A stretch of DNA of 64,000 nucleotides from Dryomyza anilis (taxonomy: Eukaryota; Arthropoda; Insecta; Diptera; Dryomyzidae): contig OX638132.1 in NCBI GenBank assembly GCA_951804985.1, positions 24,776,617 to 24,840,616 of the forward strand, in the 5' to 3' direction. Both the position numbers and the translations under genes were made by a program. The notes beneath the pieces were generated by a model. That model was not told the origin of the DNA and did no database searches. It saw nothing but the letters and a program-made list of their open reading frames with translations. Positions 1-11,300 of this stretch are shown here, piece by piece; the stretch's first letter is position 1; each line of letters begins with the position of its first letter.

Positions 1-259
1 GTAATGAACTCGAATTGTTCTCATTGTTTGATGCAATATCGATGTTTGATGCACTGCCGGCAATTGTACAGTCATCGGTATTCGGTCTTCCTCTGCTATT
101 TATGGAAACTGCTTCTTTTGCCGCGCTGCTAGTTGATGGAATGTCGTCAATTGTGGGACTCCCGTTGACTGCCGAAATGCTGCTATTCATCGATCCATAG
201 TCGTTCTGAAACGACACGCACTGTGTTTGATTGCGCGTCTTGCGTGGAGTTCTGTGCAT
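1..259 (-). CDS. gag-like ORF start of an LTR retrotransposon (partial, runs off the left edge)
   Basis: An open frame of 86 codons runs on the minus strand from an ATG at 257-259 to the window edge with no stop. The start context is CAAAATG, close to the fly translation-start consensus. The predicted protein begins MHRTPRKTRNQTQ and is then rich in Ser, Asn and Ala (for example SMNSSISAVNGS and IPSTSSAAKE), with no recognisable domain yet. A short basic, Pro-containing start followed by a polar low-complexity stretch is usual for gag proteins of Ty3/gypsy and BEL elements. The stronger argument is position: 400 bases upstream lies a primer binding site abutting a plausible LTR, which is where gag should start. 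The rest of the element is outside the window, so whether it is intact is unknown. It could instead be a host low-complexity exon that happens to face an old LTR. Confidence 0.5.
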   Translation of the reverse strand, partial: MHRTPRKTRNQTQCVSFQNDYGSMNSSISAVNGSPTIDDIPSTSSAAKEAVSINSRGRPNTDDCTIAGSASNIDIASNNENNSSSL

Positions 260-660
260 TTTGATTTGCACTTTAGATTGGTATACCGCTGGAATGCCGG
301 TTTATCCTTTACCTGGAAAAGCGTGTGTTTGCTGGAACAGCTTCCGTATGTCTCGAGTTAGAACTGCGTTGCGTTGTATTCGTTTGTGAGCCACAAGAGT
401 CAAAATTGTCTACAAGGGCTATACAAACTCTGCGATACTGCTGGTCAATCGTTACTATTTTGTATGCCACAAGAGCCGTTGTCGTCTTCAAGGGCTTTAC
501 AATGTTCACGATGATTCGATCACGAGTCTTCTTGATTCTGCTTCTTGATTCGCTTCTTGATTTGATTCTTGCTTCTTGATTCGCTTGTTGCTTACCACCA
601 GAGCCGTATTCGTCTTCAGGGGTATTTGCAAAAGCTACTGCGAACTGCGTTCTGTGTTTT
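260..660 (-). other. Untranslated leader of the LTR retrotransposon, with internal repeats
   Basis: This lies between the primer binding site and the gag-like ATG. It contains a purine-rich (minus strand) short tandem tract at 527-592, built on AAGAAGCGAATCAAGAAGC variants. It also holds three imperfect copies of a motif of about 30 bp (plus strand near 391-423, 472-497 and 598-628; core AGAGCCGTTGTCGTCTTCA). No long conserved reading frame is visible; a 66-codon minus-strand frame at 309-509 covers part of the repeats and is probably incidental. Confidence 0.45.
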
Positions 661-675
661 TAACGTTGGGCGCCA
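661..675 (-). promoter_or_regulatory. Primer binding site complementary to tRNA-Lys
   Basis: The minus strand reads TGGCGCCCAACGTTA. The first 13 bases match the classical primer binding site complementary to the 3' end of a lysine tRNA, as used by gypsy and some retroviruses, and a GC-rich run like this is rare in such AT-rich DNA. It sits directly 3' of the proposed LTR and 5' of the leader. Known: reverse transcription of minus-strand DNA starts from a tRNA annealed here. The assignment is from sequence match and position only. Confidence 0.65.
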
Positions 676-936
676 ATATAAAGCAACGCTACTTCGGCGT
701 CGCAATGGAACGATATTTAATTTAAAATGTAAAACAATTATTTTTTTTATTAAGAGCCAACTGCTCGCTTTGATGATTCTATTTGAATGAATATAAAAAT
801 ATTTTTCGTTATACAAAATATTTTTGATAGAAACAATTTATAAAAGGCTAACATAATTTAAATTTGTACATGAGCATACAGTTATTTTAAAACAAGTAAT
901 AACAATTAATAATTATAATAAACGACTCGTTACACT
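676..936 (-). mobile_element. 5' LTR of a gypsy-like retrotransposon
   Basis: About 261 bp immediately upstream (minus strand) of the primer binding site. Reading 5' to 3' on the minus strand it begins AGTGTAACGAGTCG next to an ATAT flank, has a TATA-like TTATAAATTG about 90 bases in, an AATAAA polyadenylation signal near 751, and ends in TTTATAT against TGGCGCC. AGT...AYT-type ends with ATAT flanks occur in the gypsy/17.6 group, but TG-start boundaries (934) are also possible. The partner LTR is outside the window, so identity between LTRs, and hence age, cannot be judged. LTR borders are inferred, not proven. Confidence 0.45.
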
Positions 937-1670
937 ATATATTTTTCTGGATCTAGGTTTTATATGCATTTGATGGCCTATGTCCGCTAGGGTTTAAAGA
1001 ACTAAAGAAGAAAATTTGCATTTGAAATGCAAGTTCATACCTTATTTTTAGTATATATACTGCCACTTGGGGTAAAGTGGGACATGGTGTAATGTGGGAA
1101 ATTGTAATTTTTTGACTTGTTTTTGCACTTAGCTAAATTATAATTCTTAACTGCTTCTTAATATGGTATCAATTTTTTCATCCATGGTTATGATCAAATT
1201 TAAAACTTTTTTTTATTGTATTTCAAAAACAAATCAAAAAAATGTTTTTGAAAGTTTTTTTTAAGTGCTATCAAAAAGTGTGGATTTTTGTCGTTTTTAA
1301 TTAGGAAGGTATTTTTATAATTATCGGTATATCTTTTGAAATACAAACGAGTTTAGACAATAATTTAACATTGCTTAAATGGTGCTAAGTTATGATCAAA
1401 TTGCGATATTGAGGTGGGAACACTTTCTGGGGTAAAGAGAGAAACGCGATTTAAGCAACCTTTGTTGTAATTTCAGTGAAAATATTGTGTTATATAAATT
1501 ATTTAAATGATTTAACCAAGAAAAAACTTCAATCGTGGCCACAAACCAATGAAAAACAACACTTTTTCCTAACTATAGATAATATCTTAATTGCAGAAGA
1601 AAGCCGAGAAGCGTACCTTTAACAGGAACAAAAATAATACATCAGTAAATATTCTTGATTTTCATTAGAA

Positions 1671-1993
1671 TAATAATAATAATAGTTTGGCGCTACAGTC
1701 CTGTATAGAACTTCGGCCGAGCTCTCACACCATTTTGAGCTGTGCGTGTTATATTTGTACTCAAAGTGGTGGGACCTACAGTTTATTGCCGAATCCGAAC
1801 GGCGGGTGAGAGCTTTTCATAGGCAATGTTTTTACTCTCGGAGGTTTGCCATTTACTGCCGAGAGGTAGCGCGGTATAGAAAAATGTTTCTATGAAAAGA
1901 TGTTGTTAGCACCAGTCCAGGCTTGAACCGGACTGGCTCGGCTCGTCCAACGCACTAACGTCCAACGCACTAACCACTGAGCTACCGCGGCTA
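1671..1993 (-). mobile_element. tRNA-derived SINE, complete copy 1
   Basis: About 323 bp on the minus strand, flanked by the 8-bp direct repeat CATTAGAA (1663-1670 and 1994-2001). Read on the minus strand it starts with a tRNA-like head (AGCCGCGGTAGCTCAGTGGT gives a good pol III A box; GGTTCAAGCCTGG a B box). A unique body of about 230 bp follows and a short (ATT)n tail ends it at the left border. The head carries a tandem duplication of GTTAGTGCGTTGGAC (plus-strand 1948-1979), so the spacing between A and B boxes is altered. SINEs are noncoding, transcribed by RNA polymerase III and copied by a LINE reverse transcriptase. Four other copies or fragments occur in this window. Confidence 0.8.
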
Positions 1994-2420
1994 CATTAGA
2001 ACAATAATAATTTTGTACGCTTTGCATGCATAAAAAGCCGAATACATTAAATTTCAACAATTCACTGAACTGAAATATCTGCAAATGGCCTGTATACTTG
2101 AAACGTGCGGTCTTGACGACCAGCAACTACACCTCTCTCTATTGTTACTAAAAATATTCTGACTAGGAGTAAATGCACACATTTTTTTTTTTTGTATTTT
2201 TATAACATAATTACTGAGATGTTTCTAAATTAATTTTTGTTTCTTATTTTTTCTTACATTACAATTTTTCATTTATGATCTTATTAGAATTTTATATCCT
2301 CAATATATTTGACTTGTTGATGAAAAAATAACAAAACATAAAAAAGAAAGACTAAAGTAGCATTTTGGTAAACATTTTAAAGTTTCCCACTTTATCCCAA
2401 CATTTTTCAACATGTCCGAA

Positions 2421-3010
2421 ATTAGCTGTTTTGAAAAATCCATTAAAACTCATATAAATAGTATTATATTAATGCAAACATCATGAACCATACCATGGAA
2501 TAGACCCTTTTATACACTTTAAATAAAAAAACAGCAAAAAAGATTGCTAAAATAGCAAAAAAGTTTGCTGAAAATAGGAATGCGCCGGATTTTGCTGAAA
2601 CAACAAATGACATTTTGCTGCTTTTTTGTGCTATTATAGCAGACTATTTTAGCTGTTTTAACTAATTTTTTCTGTTACCTCCAATTCATAACAAAACAAA
2701 AATTAACTGTGCGAAATTAGTTGTTTTGAAAAATCGCTCAAAAATCAATTAAAAGGCATATAAATGGTATTAATTTAATGCAAATAGTTAGATCATGAAC
2801 CATACCATGGAATAGACCCTTTTATACACTTAAAATAAAAAGTCTGCAACAGCAGCAAAAAAGATTGCTAAAATAGCAAAAAAGTTTGCTGAAAATAGGA
2901 AAGCGCCGGATTTGCTGCTTCAGCAAACTTTTTTTATGCTATTATAGCAGACTATTTTAGCTGTTTTAACTAATTTTTTGATGTTAACTCCAATTCATAA
3001 AAAAAACAAA
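2421..3010 (+). repeat. Tandem duplication, about 297-bp unit, two copies
   Basis: The segment starting ATTAGCTGTTTTGAAAAATC at about 2421 is repeated from about 2718. Shared blocks include ATCATGAACCATACCATGG, GAATAGACCCTTTTATACAC, the run of GCTAAAATAGCAAAAAAG, GCGCCGGATTT and ATTATAGCAGACTATTTTAG. The copies differ by substitutions and small indels, so the duplication is not recent. The second unit carries the left end of the MITE at 2827. Confidence 0.75.
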
Positions 3011-3389
3011 AATGTTTTCTGTATATTAATATTTTTCTCTAGTTTCTATTTTAAATTTTCTTTATCTTTTATACATCTTTATTTTATTTTACCCTCCCCC
3101 TACATGCAGATATCAGATATCAGTTACTATTTAACTATTGCATGCGTAGAAGAAATATCTGTTTTATATAAAAAAATATTGTCGGCTGCGTGCAAATGAC
3201 TCTAGTGAATATGGCGCCCTCTAGTACATTTTAGCGACACTACCGCTATCTTGTGAAAACTAGCAGAACCACGATTCCTAGCAAACAGTTCGCTATTGCA
3301 AATAAAAGTATGTTGTAAATGCAAATTAAAGTTTGCTAAAATTTGGCATTCAGAGTTTGCTATTGATAGCAAACTTTTTATTTTGAGTG
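2827..3389 (+). mobile_element. TA-flanked MITE, family C (CACTCAAAATAAAAAGT ends)
   Basis: A 563-bp segment with 17-bp terminal inverted repeats, CACTTAAAATAAAAAGT at the left and the complement of CACTCAAAATAAAAAGT at the right, one mismatch. TA dinucleotides flank it at 2825-2826 and 3390-3391. TA duplications are the mark of Tc1/mariner-type transposition. The inside is noncoding and full of AGCAAA/TTTGCT words, and the right end carries a small hairpin (TTTGCTATTGATAGCAAA). A related piece lies at 19456-19563 in inverse orientation. Confidence 0.6.
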
Positions 3390-3465
3390 TAGGATTTAAA
3401 AAATTGTTCAAATATTTTTTTTTTCGAAGAAAATGAAAATGTGTCCCACTTTACCACATCTTTTC

Positions 3466-4860
3466 CTAAATTTTTGTGAACATTTGAAAAATTTTAATGT
3501 ACTCATGGCTGAGACGGCTTTTATTTTCATTATAAAGACGAAAGTATCATCAAATTTTTATTAATAAATTTTAATTGGTTTTTAAATGGGAATAAAACCT
3601 TTAAATGAATTGATATTGGAAAACCGTTTTCATATACATACTCCGCGTGATCTCAGCTACAAAATATGTGCGTCAAAAAAATATTATAAATAATAAAATA
3701 TGCATTTACTATATAAATACAAATAAAATCCGTAAAAGTATCGTTAAAAAAAAACTGAGTGCACAGAAAATCTTAAAATGATGCCAGTCGATGTGTGCAA
3801 AATAGTGTTGGATGGTATAAAATAACAAATTTCTAACATAATTACTTTTCGTTTTTTTCACTTTAAAACGTAATATCTTCAAATGATGTTGTTAACTAAT
3901 ATTATCAATTAAACTGCCTATCACATGAGCTGATGCTGCTCTACACACTTACGTAGTAGCTGTTTGTAACACGTCATTATAATTTCCTGTTTTTGTTTTT
4001 AGCCAACCACACAATAAAGAACGCACAAATAATAAAAATAATCAAAAAAAAAAAAAAAAACGCGCTGCGATAAAATTCTAAATTGGTCACACGCTGCAGA
4101 GACAATAATATAAATAACAAACATCAGTATAGTATGAGAATCATAGAACTATGACGGGAACAATTAATAAACAAACAATAATAATAATAAAAAATTAAAA
4201 AAAAAAACAACTTGTCGCCTGTCGACCTTGTTCAAAAGTATTTTGTTTTTCGAATTGATGTTATAGTCATCAAAAGAAAATCCCCACCGTCTTAATATAG
4301 TTTACGGCCCAACAATTGAACTTGACAATTACTGCGTGGTCTTGCGATGCGTTAGGGCTTAGCACACATGGTTTTCGCCACGTTTTGGAAATTCCCCAAT
4401 TGGTAACTGTGAATTTTTGCCCATATGTCATATGTAATCGCACCTTGATAAAGAAATAGTTAGAAGCTTAAATAATTTTATCACTAATTAATTCATTTAA
4501 TTTATAAAATTACAAAATTATATGTTGTAGAAAGCAATTGTCAAAAGATCCTAATTTACATAACGGTGATGCCACTGACCGTATATGAGCAGATCCAGAA
4601 AACTTTTAACTTGTATGATACCGATATGAAGCAGTGAATAAAAATGATTTGTTCCGGTTTCGAAACCGTTCCGATTTTTGGACTCGTTATTCAAAAAATG
4701 TGTAGAACCGGAACCGAAATCGAAAACCATATATTTTATTTAGTTGGATCCGGGTTGTTTGGAATCGGAACTGGAACTGCTTTTATAAAATCTTTGAATC
4801 AGAACGGAAGCCGATATTCCAAAGGGTTATATTCCCTGCTTTAAAATAATACCAGATATC
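3466..4860. other. AT-rich noncoding stretch
   Basis: No gene or clear element is seen. A-runs occur at 4047-4060 and 4198-4208. Between about 4640 and 4820 the sequence repeats GAACCGGAACCG / CGGAACTGGAACTG-like words in both orientations, which looks like a degraded short-repeat tract. Confidence 0.4.
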
Positions 4861-4862
4861 TA

Positions 4863-4969
4863 CACAGAAAAAAATATCATCAATAAGATAAAATGAATTT
4901 TTTTCCCAAACTTCCTGATTCATCATATTTATACTACCGTTCATTAAATGGCATATTGATGATGCATTC

Positions 4970-5035
<66 letters not shown>

Positions 5036-5842
5036 TACTATCGAACATCATAATGAAGAAAAAAATATTCAATACAATGAATTTAAATGGACATATTGAT
5101 ATAATCATAATATCTATGAATAATTTAATTTTTTTTTGTAAATTGTTCATAATATTTATGAATATAACATATGTTGAATTAATATTTTTTTTATATAAAT
5201 GAATTGATGGACATTTTTTACAAATTTCTCAAAAAAAAATGTTTACAAAAAAATACGAAATAAAGTCATTTTATATAATTTTATATATATTATGAATTTC
5301 TCAAAAAAAAAATTGTTTTAAAAATTAATACGAAAAAAAGTCATTAAAAAAATGTTAGACAAATTATCCGTAAAAAATGTTTTTTGAAAAAAAGAATTTG
5401 TCCGAATAAAAACATTTTCCCAAAAAAATGAATTTTGTACAAAGAAAAAACATATTTTTTCAAAAAATATATATTTTATATATATATATAACTTTTTATT
5501 AATAAATATATGCATGTCGAGCAAGCAGAACTAATTGATAACTGAGAGATATCGCAAAAAATGAAAGAAAAATAAATATTTCGATTGAAATTTGGTTTGA
5601 TGAACAGCATTCTTCAATATGATGTATATATATGTTTTTTGTTTTTGTTCATTAATATGATGAAACATATTCTTCACATACACGGCATCATACTGAAGAA
5701 CACTTTTTCGGTCATTCATCAAATTGATGTTTAATTCATAACATTGATGATTTATAGATATCAATATTATGAATCGTTCTTGAATACAATGAATCATGGT
5801 TTGTAGAACGAAAGTCATTAATATGATGATGATTTTTTTGTG
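4863..5842 (-). mobile_element. Family A MITE, full-length copy (CACAGAAAAAAA ends, TA flanks)
   Basis: 980 bp starting CACAGAAAAAAATATCATC and ending ATTTTTTTGTG, with TA at 4861-4862 and 5843-5844. Both arms are made of repeated palindromic words such as ATTCATCATATTGATGAAT. The element is the inverse of the copy at 34524-35294: its right end contains AATGAATCATGGTTTGTAGA, the complement of the left-arm sequence of that copy. It encodes nothing recognisable; the short frames inside are repeat-derived. The TA flanks and AT-only terminal repeats fit a Tc1/mariner-mobilised nonautonomous element. Confidence 0.65.
4972..5032. repeat. (TA)n microsatellite, about 30 units
   Basis: An uninterrupted alternating TA run inside the left arm of the family A MITE. 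The equivalent place in other copies is only a short ATATATAT, so the expansion is specific to this copy. Confidence 0.95.
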
Positions 5843-5844
5843 TA

Positions 5845-6954
5845 CTTAATTATGTGATATTAAACTTTATAATATAAAAAAATAATTTCAGTCAATTTCC
5901 AATATATATTTTGTTTTTAACCATATACTTTTTAATTTTGACCGAAAAATCGTTATCACCAGACACAAAATTTCATTTTCAGTTATATTTCGGTCATATT
6001 TCCGGCAAACACACAGATAAATAAATATTTTGGAAAATGTAGAGCGGGTTATAAAATTGCATGAAATTTTGATGGCAGATTCATAGCATATTTTGAGAAG
6101 GGGAAACAAATATGCAACTGTTTATACAAACTGGCCAGGCTCTGCCAAAAATGTTGTCTGGGGAAACCTACAATTTTGACGACTTCCGCAACTGAACGTA
6201 TATTACATAAGGGCCTATAAGCTTATATTGGAAGCGCACAATTTCGAACACATTCTAGTTCGATTTTTAAATTTTACAAAAAGCTTACAACTTTTTAACA
6301 GTCTTAAAGTTGTTTTTTTAGTTATTATTTATGCTACACGTAACAAATATAATACCCAACACGTACAATTTTATCAACGAGTAATTAATGGCATACCTTC
6401 TGTATGACAAACACAGACATATTTATCTGCAATACATAACTAATATAACCATAAAAATAATTGGCTAAAAATATCTTCGAAATTCCAGGAAAAAAAGAAT
6501 TTATTTTTAATTGCGTTGTTTTTCACCTTTTTTTCATTTTCTTTGCAATTATTTAGTACGCTTGATAATTTTGCAAACACCTGTTTATATGCAACAAAAC
6601 TGCCGCCGCATCAATAACAAAATTTAAAAAAAAATAAATTTAAAAATAATACGTTCACCCAAACACACCTTTTGTTTATTTTTTGTTATCTTTTACACGC
6701 GAAGAAACTTTGCATGGATTTTATAACTAAAAGATGATTTTAAAATCTATCTGCAGAATAAAAATATGTTTATCGCAAATATAATGTGATGTTTATCACA
6801 AATACAATAATTTTTGAAATAACTTGTTAATATTTGGGTGGTTCCTCGAATTATATAAACATTTTTTCAAACGAATTCTTGAAATTTGTTAATTCATAAA
6901 AAAAATGTATGTGTTAATTGCTCTTTGTGGCATTTGCAAATCTCTTGAAAACAT
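5845..6954. other. AT-rich noncoding stretch
   Basis: Nothing identifiable as a gene or repeat family. The composition is ordinary for the window, with short A and T runs. Confidence 0.4.
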
Positions 6955-7289
6955 ATTTTTATTCGTAAAATAATGTTCATCAATTAATTTATATTGAAAA
7001 ATAAAAAATATTAGTTCAATTTTGAATATTATATTCATAAATGTTATGAACAATTTACAATATTAAATTATTCATAGATATTATGATTATATTCATCAAT
7101 ATGACGAATCAAATTCAATGTATTGAATATTTCGTTCTTCACTATGATGTTCGATAGTATGAATATATAATGAATACATTTATTAATATACCATTTAATG
7201 AACGATGGTATCTGGATGAATCTGGAAGTTGATGAAAAAATTCATAATATTTATGAATAAATTCATCATATTCATGATTTTTTTCTGTG
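6955..7289 (+). mobile_element. Family A MITE, right-hand part only
   Basis: From about 6955 the sequence follows the right half of the 34524-35294 element (ATTCATCAATATGACGA, GATGTTCGATAGTATGAAT, ATTTAATGAACGATGGTATC, AATTCATAATATTTATGAAT) and ends with the family terminus ATTTTTTTCTGTG at 7289. The left arm is missing, so this is a truncated copy. Confidence 0.6.
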
Positions 7290-7600
7290 AAGGAGTCTAC
7301 TTACTTCCTAGTCTACATAAATTAAAAAGAAATCTATAAACAATAAAAATTGTCTGGAATTTCATCTAACTCGTATTGAAATTTCAATTTTGTTTTGCTC
7401 CATAATACGATTTCTCAATACACAATATAGATTTTGAATAGAATTCGAACCGTTTAAATAATACCTGAGTGAATTGTTCTTTTTAATATTTAAAATTCAG
7501 TACACTAACTATATACAGTGTAATTATATGATATCACATCTTTTATTTGTACGTCTTTTATTTGTCCATCTGTTGGTCGGCCGGTCGGCCTGAAGTTAGT

Positions 7601-7611
7601 GTTGGGCGCCA
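7601..7611 (-). other. Isolated primer-binding-site-like word
   Basis: The minus strand reads TGGCGCCCAAC, the same 11 bases as the primer binding site at 665-675. No clear LTR is visible to its right, so this is a weak remnant or a coincidence. Confidence 0.2.
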
Positions 7612-7763
7612 CTTTGTTGTTGACGTTTTGCTGTTACTTTCTGTTTTTGTTGTTGCTGGTACTGCCACAAAGTTATTGGTGTCATTATTCGCGATACTGT
7701 TTTGGTTGCTATCTTTACACTTGTGTCAATATTTGCAATAAGGTTTCCTTTTATCGCCACTGA

Positions 7764-7779
7764 CGAATGACGTCATTCG
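7764..7779. promoter_or_regulatory. Palindromic CRE site
   Basis: CGAATGACGTCATTCG is a perfect 16-bp palindrome centred on TGACGTCA, the full consensus for CREB/ATF bZIP dimers. Binding here is inferred from the match only. Confidence 0.35.
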
Positions 7780-7846
7780 CATAATGTTGGCAATGTTGTT
7801 GCCGTTATTGCTACTTTTGCTGCTGTTGATAATAAAATATGTCGTT

Positions 7847-7869
7847 GTATATAAACTGGCGCCAGTTTA
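7847..7869. promoter_or_regulatory. TATA-like box followed by 18-bp palindrome TAAACTGGCGCCAGTTTA
   Basis: TATATAAA runs directly into the perfect palindrome TAAACTGGCGCCAGTTTA (7852-7869), whose centre TGGCGCCA resembles an E2F-type site. A start site about 30 bases downstream is possible but no exon follows that I can recognise. Confidence 0.25.
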
Positions 7870-8252
7870 ACTTCGCAAAAGCAAAGATTAAATTCACTGA
7901 CAATCCATAAAATGTTGTGGACAGTAAATATTTCAATCTAAATAAAACAACAAAATTCCAAAGTATTGTAGCAACTTGTTTCACGCTTTCAACTAATATA
8001 AAACATCGCCGGCAGCTGACACTTGTTGCTCCAACTGCAGCTACTGCTGGTGCTGGTGCTGCTGCTAAAGCGTCATCTCCGGCATTAGTTCCGGTTCTTC
8101 ATATTTAATTTACATTTTCATCTCACAATCGTTGCGACTGATTGGCCACCCACCGCTACAACTCAGCAGTCGACACAATCGCTCTAGTGCTTTTTTGCTA
8201 TTTTATGCGGCCTACATACCTTAATTTATTCAGATTGCTTTGGAATATTTGT

Positions 8253-8281
8253 TGACGTCAGACTTGTGGATATTGACGTCA
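8253..8281. promoter_or_regulatory. Pair of CRE sites
   Basis: TGACGTCA occurs at 8253-8260 and again at 8274-8281, 21 bases (two helical turns) apart start to start. Together with the site at 7768 this makes three full CRE octamers within about 510 bp. Confidence 0.35.
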
Positions 8282-8384
8282 AAATTTGACAAACAAAAAA
8301 ATCATAGAGCGAAGTTTCACATTCAGCATATTTTTCTGTTATTGTTGTATGTTATTGTTGTAAATTTTTATTTATTTCGAATGT

Positions 8385-11300
8385 ATTAATTTATTAATTT
8401 ATTAATTTATTAATTTATTAATTTATTAATTTATTAATTTATTAATTTATTAATTTATTAATTTATTAATTTATTAATTTATTAATTTATTAATTTATTA
8501 ATTTATTAATTTATTAATTTATTAATTTATTAATTTATTAATTTATTAATTTATTAATTTATTAATTTATTAATTTATTAATTTATTAATTTATTAATTT
8601 ATTAATTTATTAATTTATTAATTTATTAATTTATTAATTTATTAATTTATTAATTTATTAATTTATTAATTTATTAATTTATTAATTTATTAATTTATTA
8701 ATTTATTAATTTATTAATTTATTAATTTATTAATTTATTAATTTATTAATTTATTAATTTATTAATTTATTAATTTATTAATTTATTAATTTATTAATTT
8801 ATTAATTTATTAATTTATTAATTTATTAATTTATTAATTTATTAATTTATTAATTTATTAATTTATTAATTTATTAATTTATTAATTTATTAATTTATTA
8901 ATTTATTAATTTATTAATTTATTAATTTATTAATTTATTAATTTATTAATTTATTAATTTATTAATTTATTAATTTATTAATTTATTAATTTATTAATTT
9001 ATTAATTTATTAATTTATTAATTTATTAATTTATTAATTTATTAATTTATTAATTTATTAATTTATTAATTTATTAATTTATTAATTTATTAATTTATTA
9101 ATTTATTAATTTATTAATTTATTAATTTATTAATTTATTAATTTATTAATTTATTAATTTATTAATTTATTAATTTATTAATTTATTAATTTATTAATTT
9201 ATTAATTTATTAATTTATTAATTTATTAATTTATTAATTTATTAATTTATTAATTTATTAATTTATTAATTTATTAATTTATTAATTTATTAATTTATTA
9301 ATTTATTAATTTATTAATTTATTAATTTATTAATTTATTAATTTATTAATTTATTAATTTATTAATTTATTAATTTATTAATTTATTAATTTATTAATTT
9401 ATTAATTTATTAATTTATTAATTTATTAATTTATTAATTTATTAATTTATTAATTTATTAATTTATTAATTTATTAATTTATTAATTTATTAATTTATTA
9501 ATTTATTAATTTATTAATTTATTAATTTATTAATTTATTAATTTATTAATTTATTAATTTATTAATTTATTAATTTATTAATTTATTAATTTATTAATTT
9601 ATTAATTTATTAATTTATTAATTTATTAATTTATTAATTTATTAATTTATTAATTTATTAATTTATTAATTTATTAATTTATTAATTTATTAATTTATTA
9701 ATTTATTAATTTATTAATTTATTAATTTATTAATTTATTAATTTATTAATTTATTAATTTATTAATTTATTAATTTATTAATTTATTAATTTATTAATTT
9801 ATTAATTTATTAATTTATTAATTTATTAATTTATTAATTTATTAATTTATTAATTTATTAATTTATTAATTTATTAATTTATTAATTTATTAATTTATTA
9901 ATTTATTAATTTATTAATTTATTAATTTATTAATTTATTAATTTATTAATTTATTAATTTATTAATTTATTAATTTATTAATTTATTAATTTATTAATTT
10001 ATTAATTTATTAATTTATTAATTTATTAATTTATTAATTTATTAATTTATTAATTTATTAATTTATTAATTTATTAATTTATTAATTTATTAATTTATTA
10101 ATTTATTAATTTATTAATTTATTAATTTATTAATTTATTAATTTATTAATTTATTAATTTATTAATTTATTAATTTATTAATTTATTAATTTATTAATTT
10201 ATTAATTTATTAATTTATTAATTTATTAATTTATTAATTTATTAATTTATTAATTTATTAATTTATTAATTTATTAATTTATTAATTTATTAATTTATTA
10301 ATTTATTAATTTATTAATTTATTAATTTATTAATTTATTAATTTATTAATTTATTAATTTATTAATTTATTAATTTATTAATTTATTAATTTATTAATTT
10401 ATTAATTTATTAATTTATTAATTTATTAATTTATTAATTTATTAATTTATTAATTTATTAATTTATTAATTTATTAATTTATTAATTTATTAATTTATTA
10501 ATTTATTAATTTATTAATTTATTAATTTATTAATTTATTAATTTATTAATTTATTAATTTATTAATTTATTAATTTATTAATTTATTAATTTATTAATTT
10601 ATTAATTTATTAATTTATTAATTTATTAATTTATTAATTTATTAATTTATTAATTTATTAATTTATTAATTTATTAATTTATTAATTTATTAATTTATTA
10701 ATTTATTAATTTATTAATTTATTAATTTATTAATTTATTAATTTATTAATTTATTAATTTATTAATTTATTAATTTATTAATTTATTAATTTATTAATTT
10801 ATTAATTTATTAATTTATTAATTTATTAATTTATTAATTTATTAATTTATTAATTTATTAATTTATTAATTTATTAATTTATTAATTTATTAATTTATTA
10901 ATTTATTAATTTATTAATTTATTAATTTATTAATTTATTAATTTATTAATTTATTAATTTATTAATTTATTAATTTATTAATTTATTAATTTATTAATTT
11001 ATTAATTTATTAATTTATTAATTTATTAATTTATTAATTTATTAATTTATTAATTTATTAATTTATTAATTTATTAATTTATTAATTTATTAATTTATTA
11101 ATTTATTAATTTATTAATTTATTAATTTATTAATTTATTAATTTATTAATTTATTAATTTATTAATTTATTAATTTATTAATTTATTAATTTATTAATTT
11201 ATTAATTTATTAATTTATTAATTTATTAATTTATTAATTTATTAATTTATTAATTTATTAATTTATTAATTTATTAATTTATTAATTTATTAATTTATTA

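Larger units (their letters stand above)
1066..3465. mobile_element. Composite repeat bounded by inverted GGGGTAAAGTGGGA motifs
   Basis: GGGGTAAAGTGGGACA near 1070-1085 is matched in inverse orientation by TGTCCCACTTTACC near 3443-3456. A second, inner pair is GGGGTAAAGAGAG at about 1430 and TCCCACTTTATCCCA at about 2384-2398. The four motifs make either one large element with duplicated ends or two nested elements. The interior is AT-rich and noncoding and contains a SINE (1671-1993), a tandem duplication (2421-3010) and a TA-flanked MITE (2827-3389). I did not find a clear target-site duplication. The superfamily is unassigned. Confidence 0.4.
7540..8384. other. Less repetitive island with regulatory-looking motifs
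   Basis: This stretch is richer in G+C and in TTG/TGC triplets than its surroundings. It holds three TGACGTCA sites, an 18-bp palindrome next to a TATATAAA, and a second primer-binding-site-like word at 7601-7611. Short open frames (63-64 codons) show no domain and have the biased triplet composition of fly intronic DNA. It could be a conserved noncoding or promoter region, but I see no exon. Confidence 0.3.
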
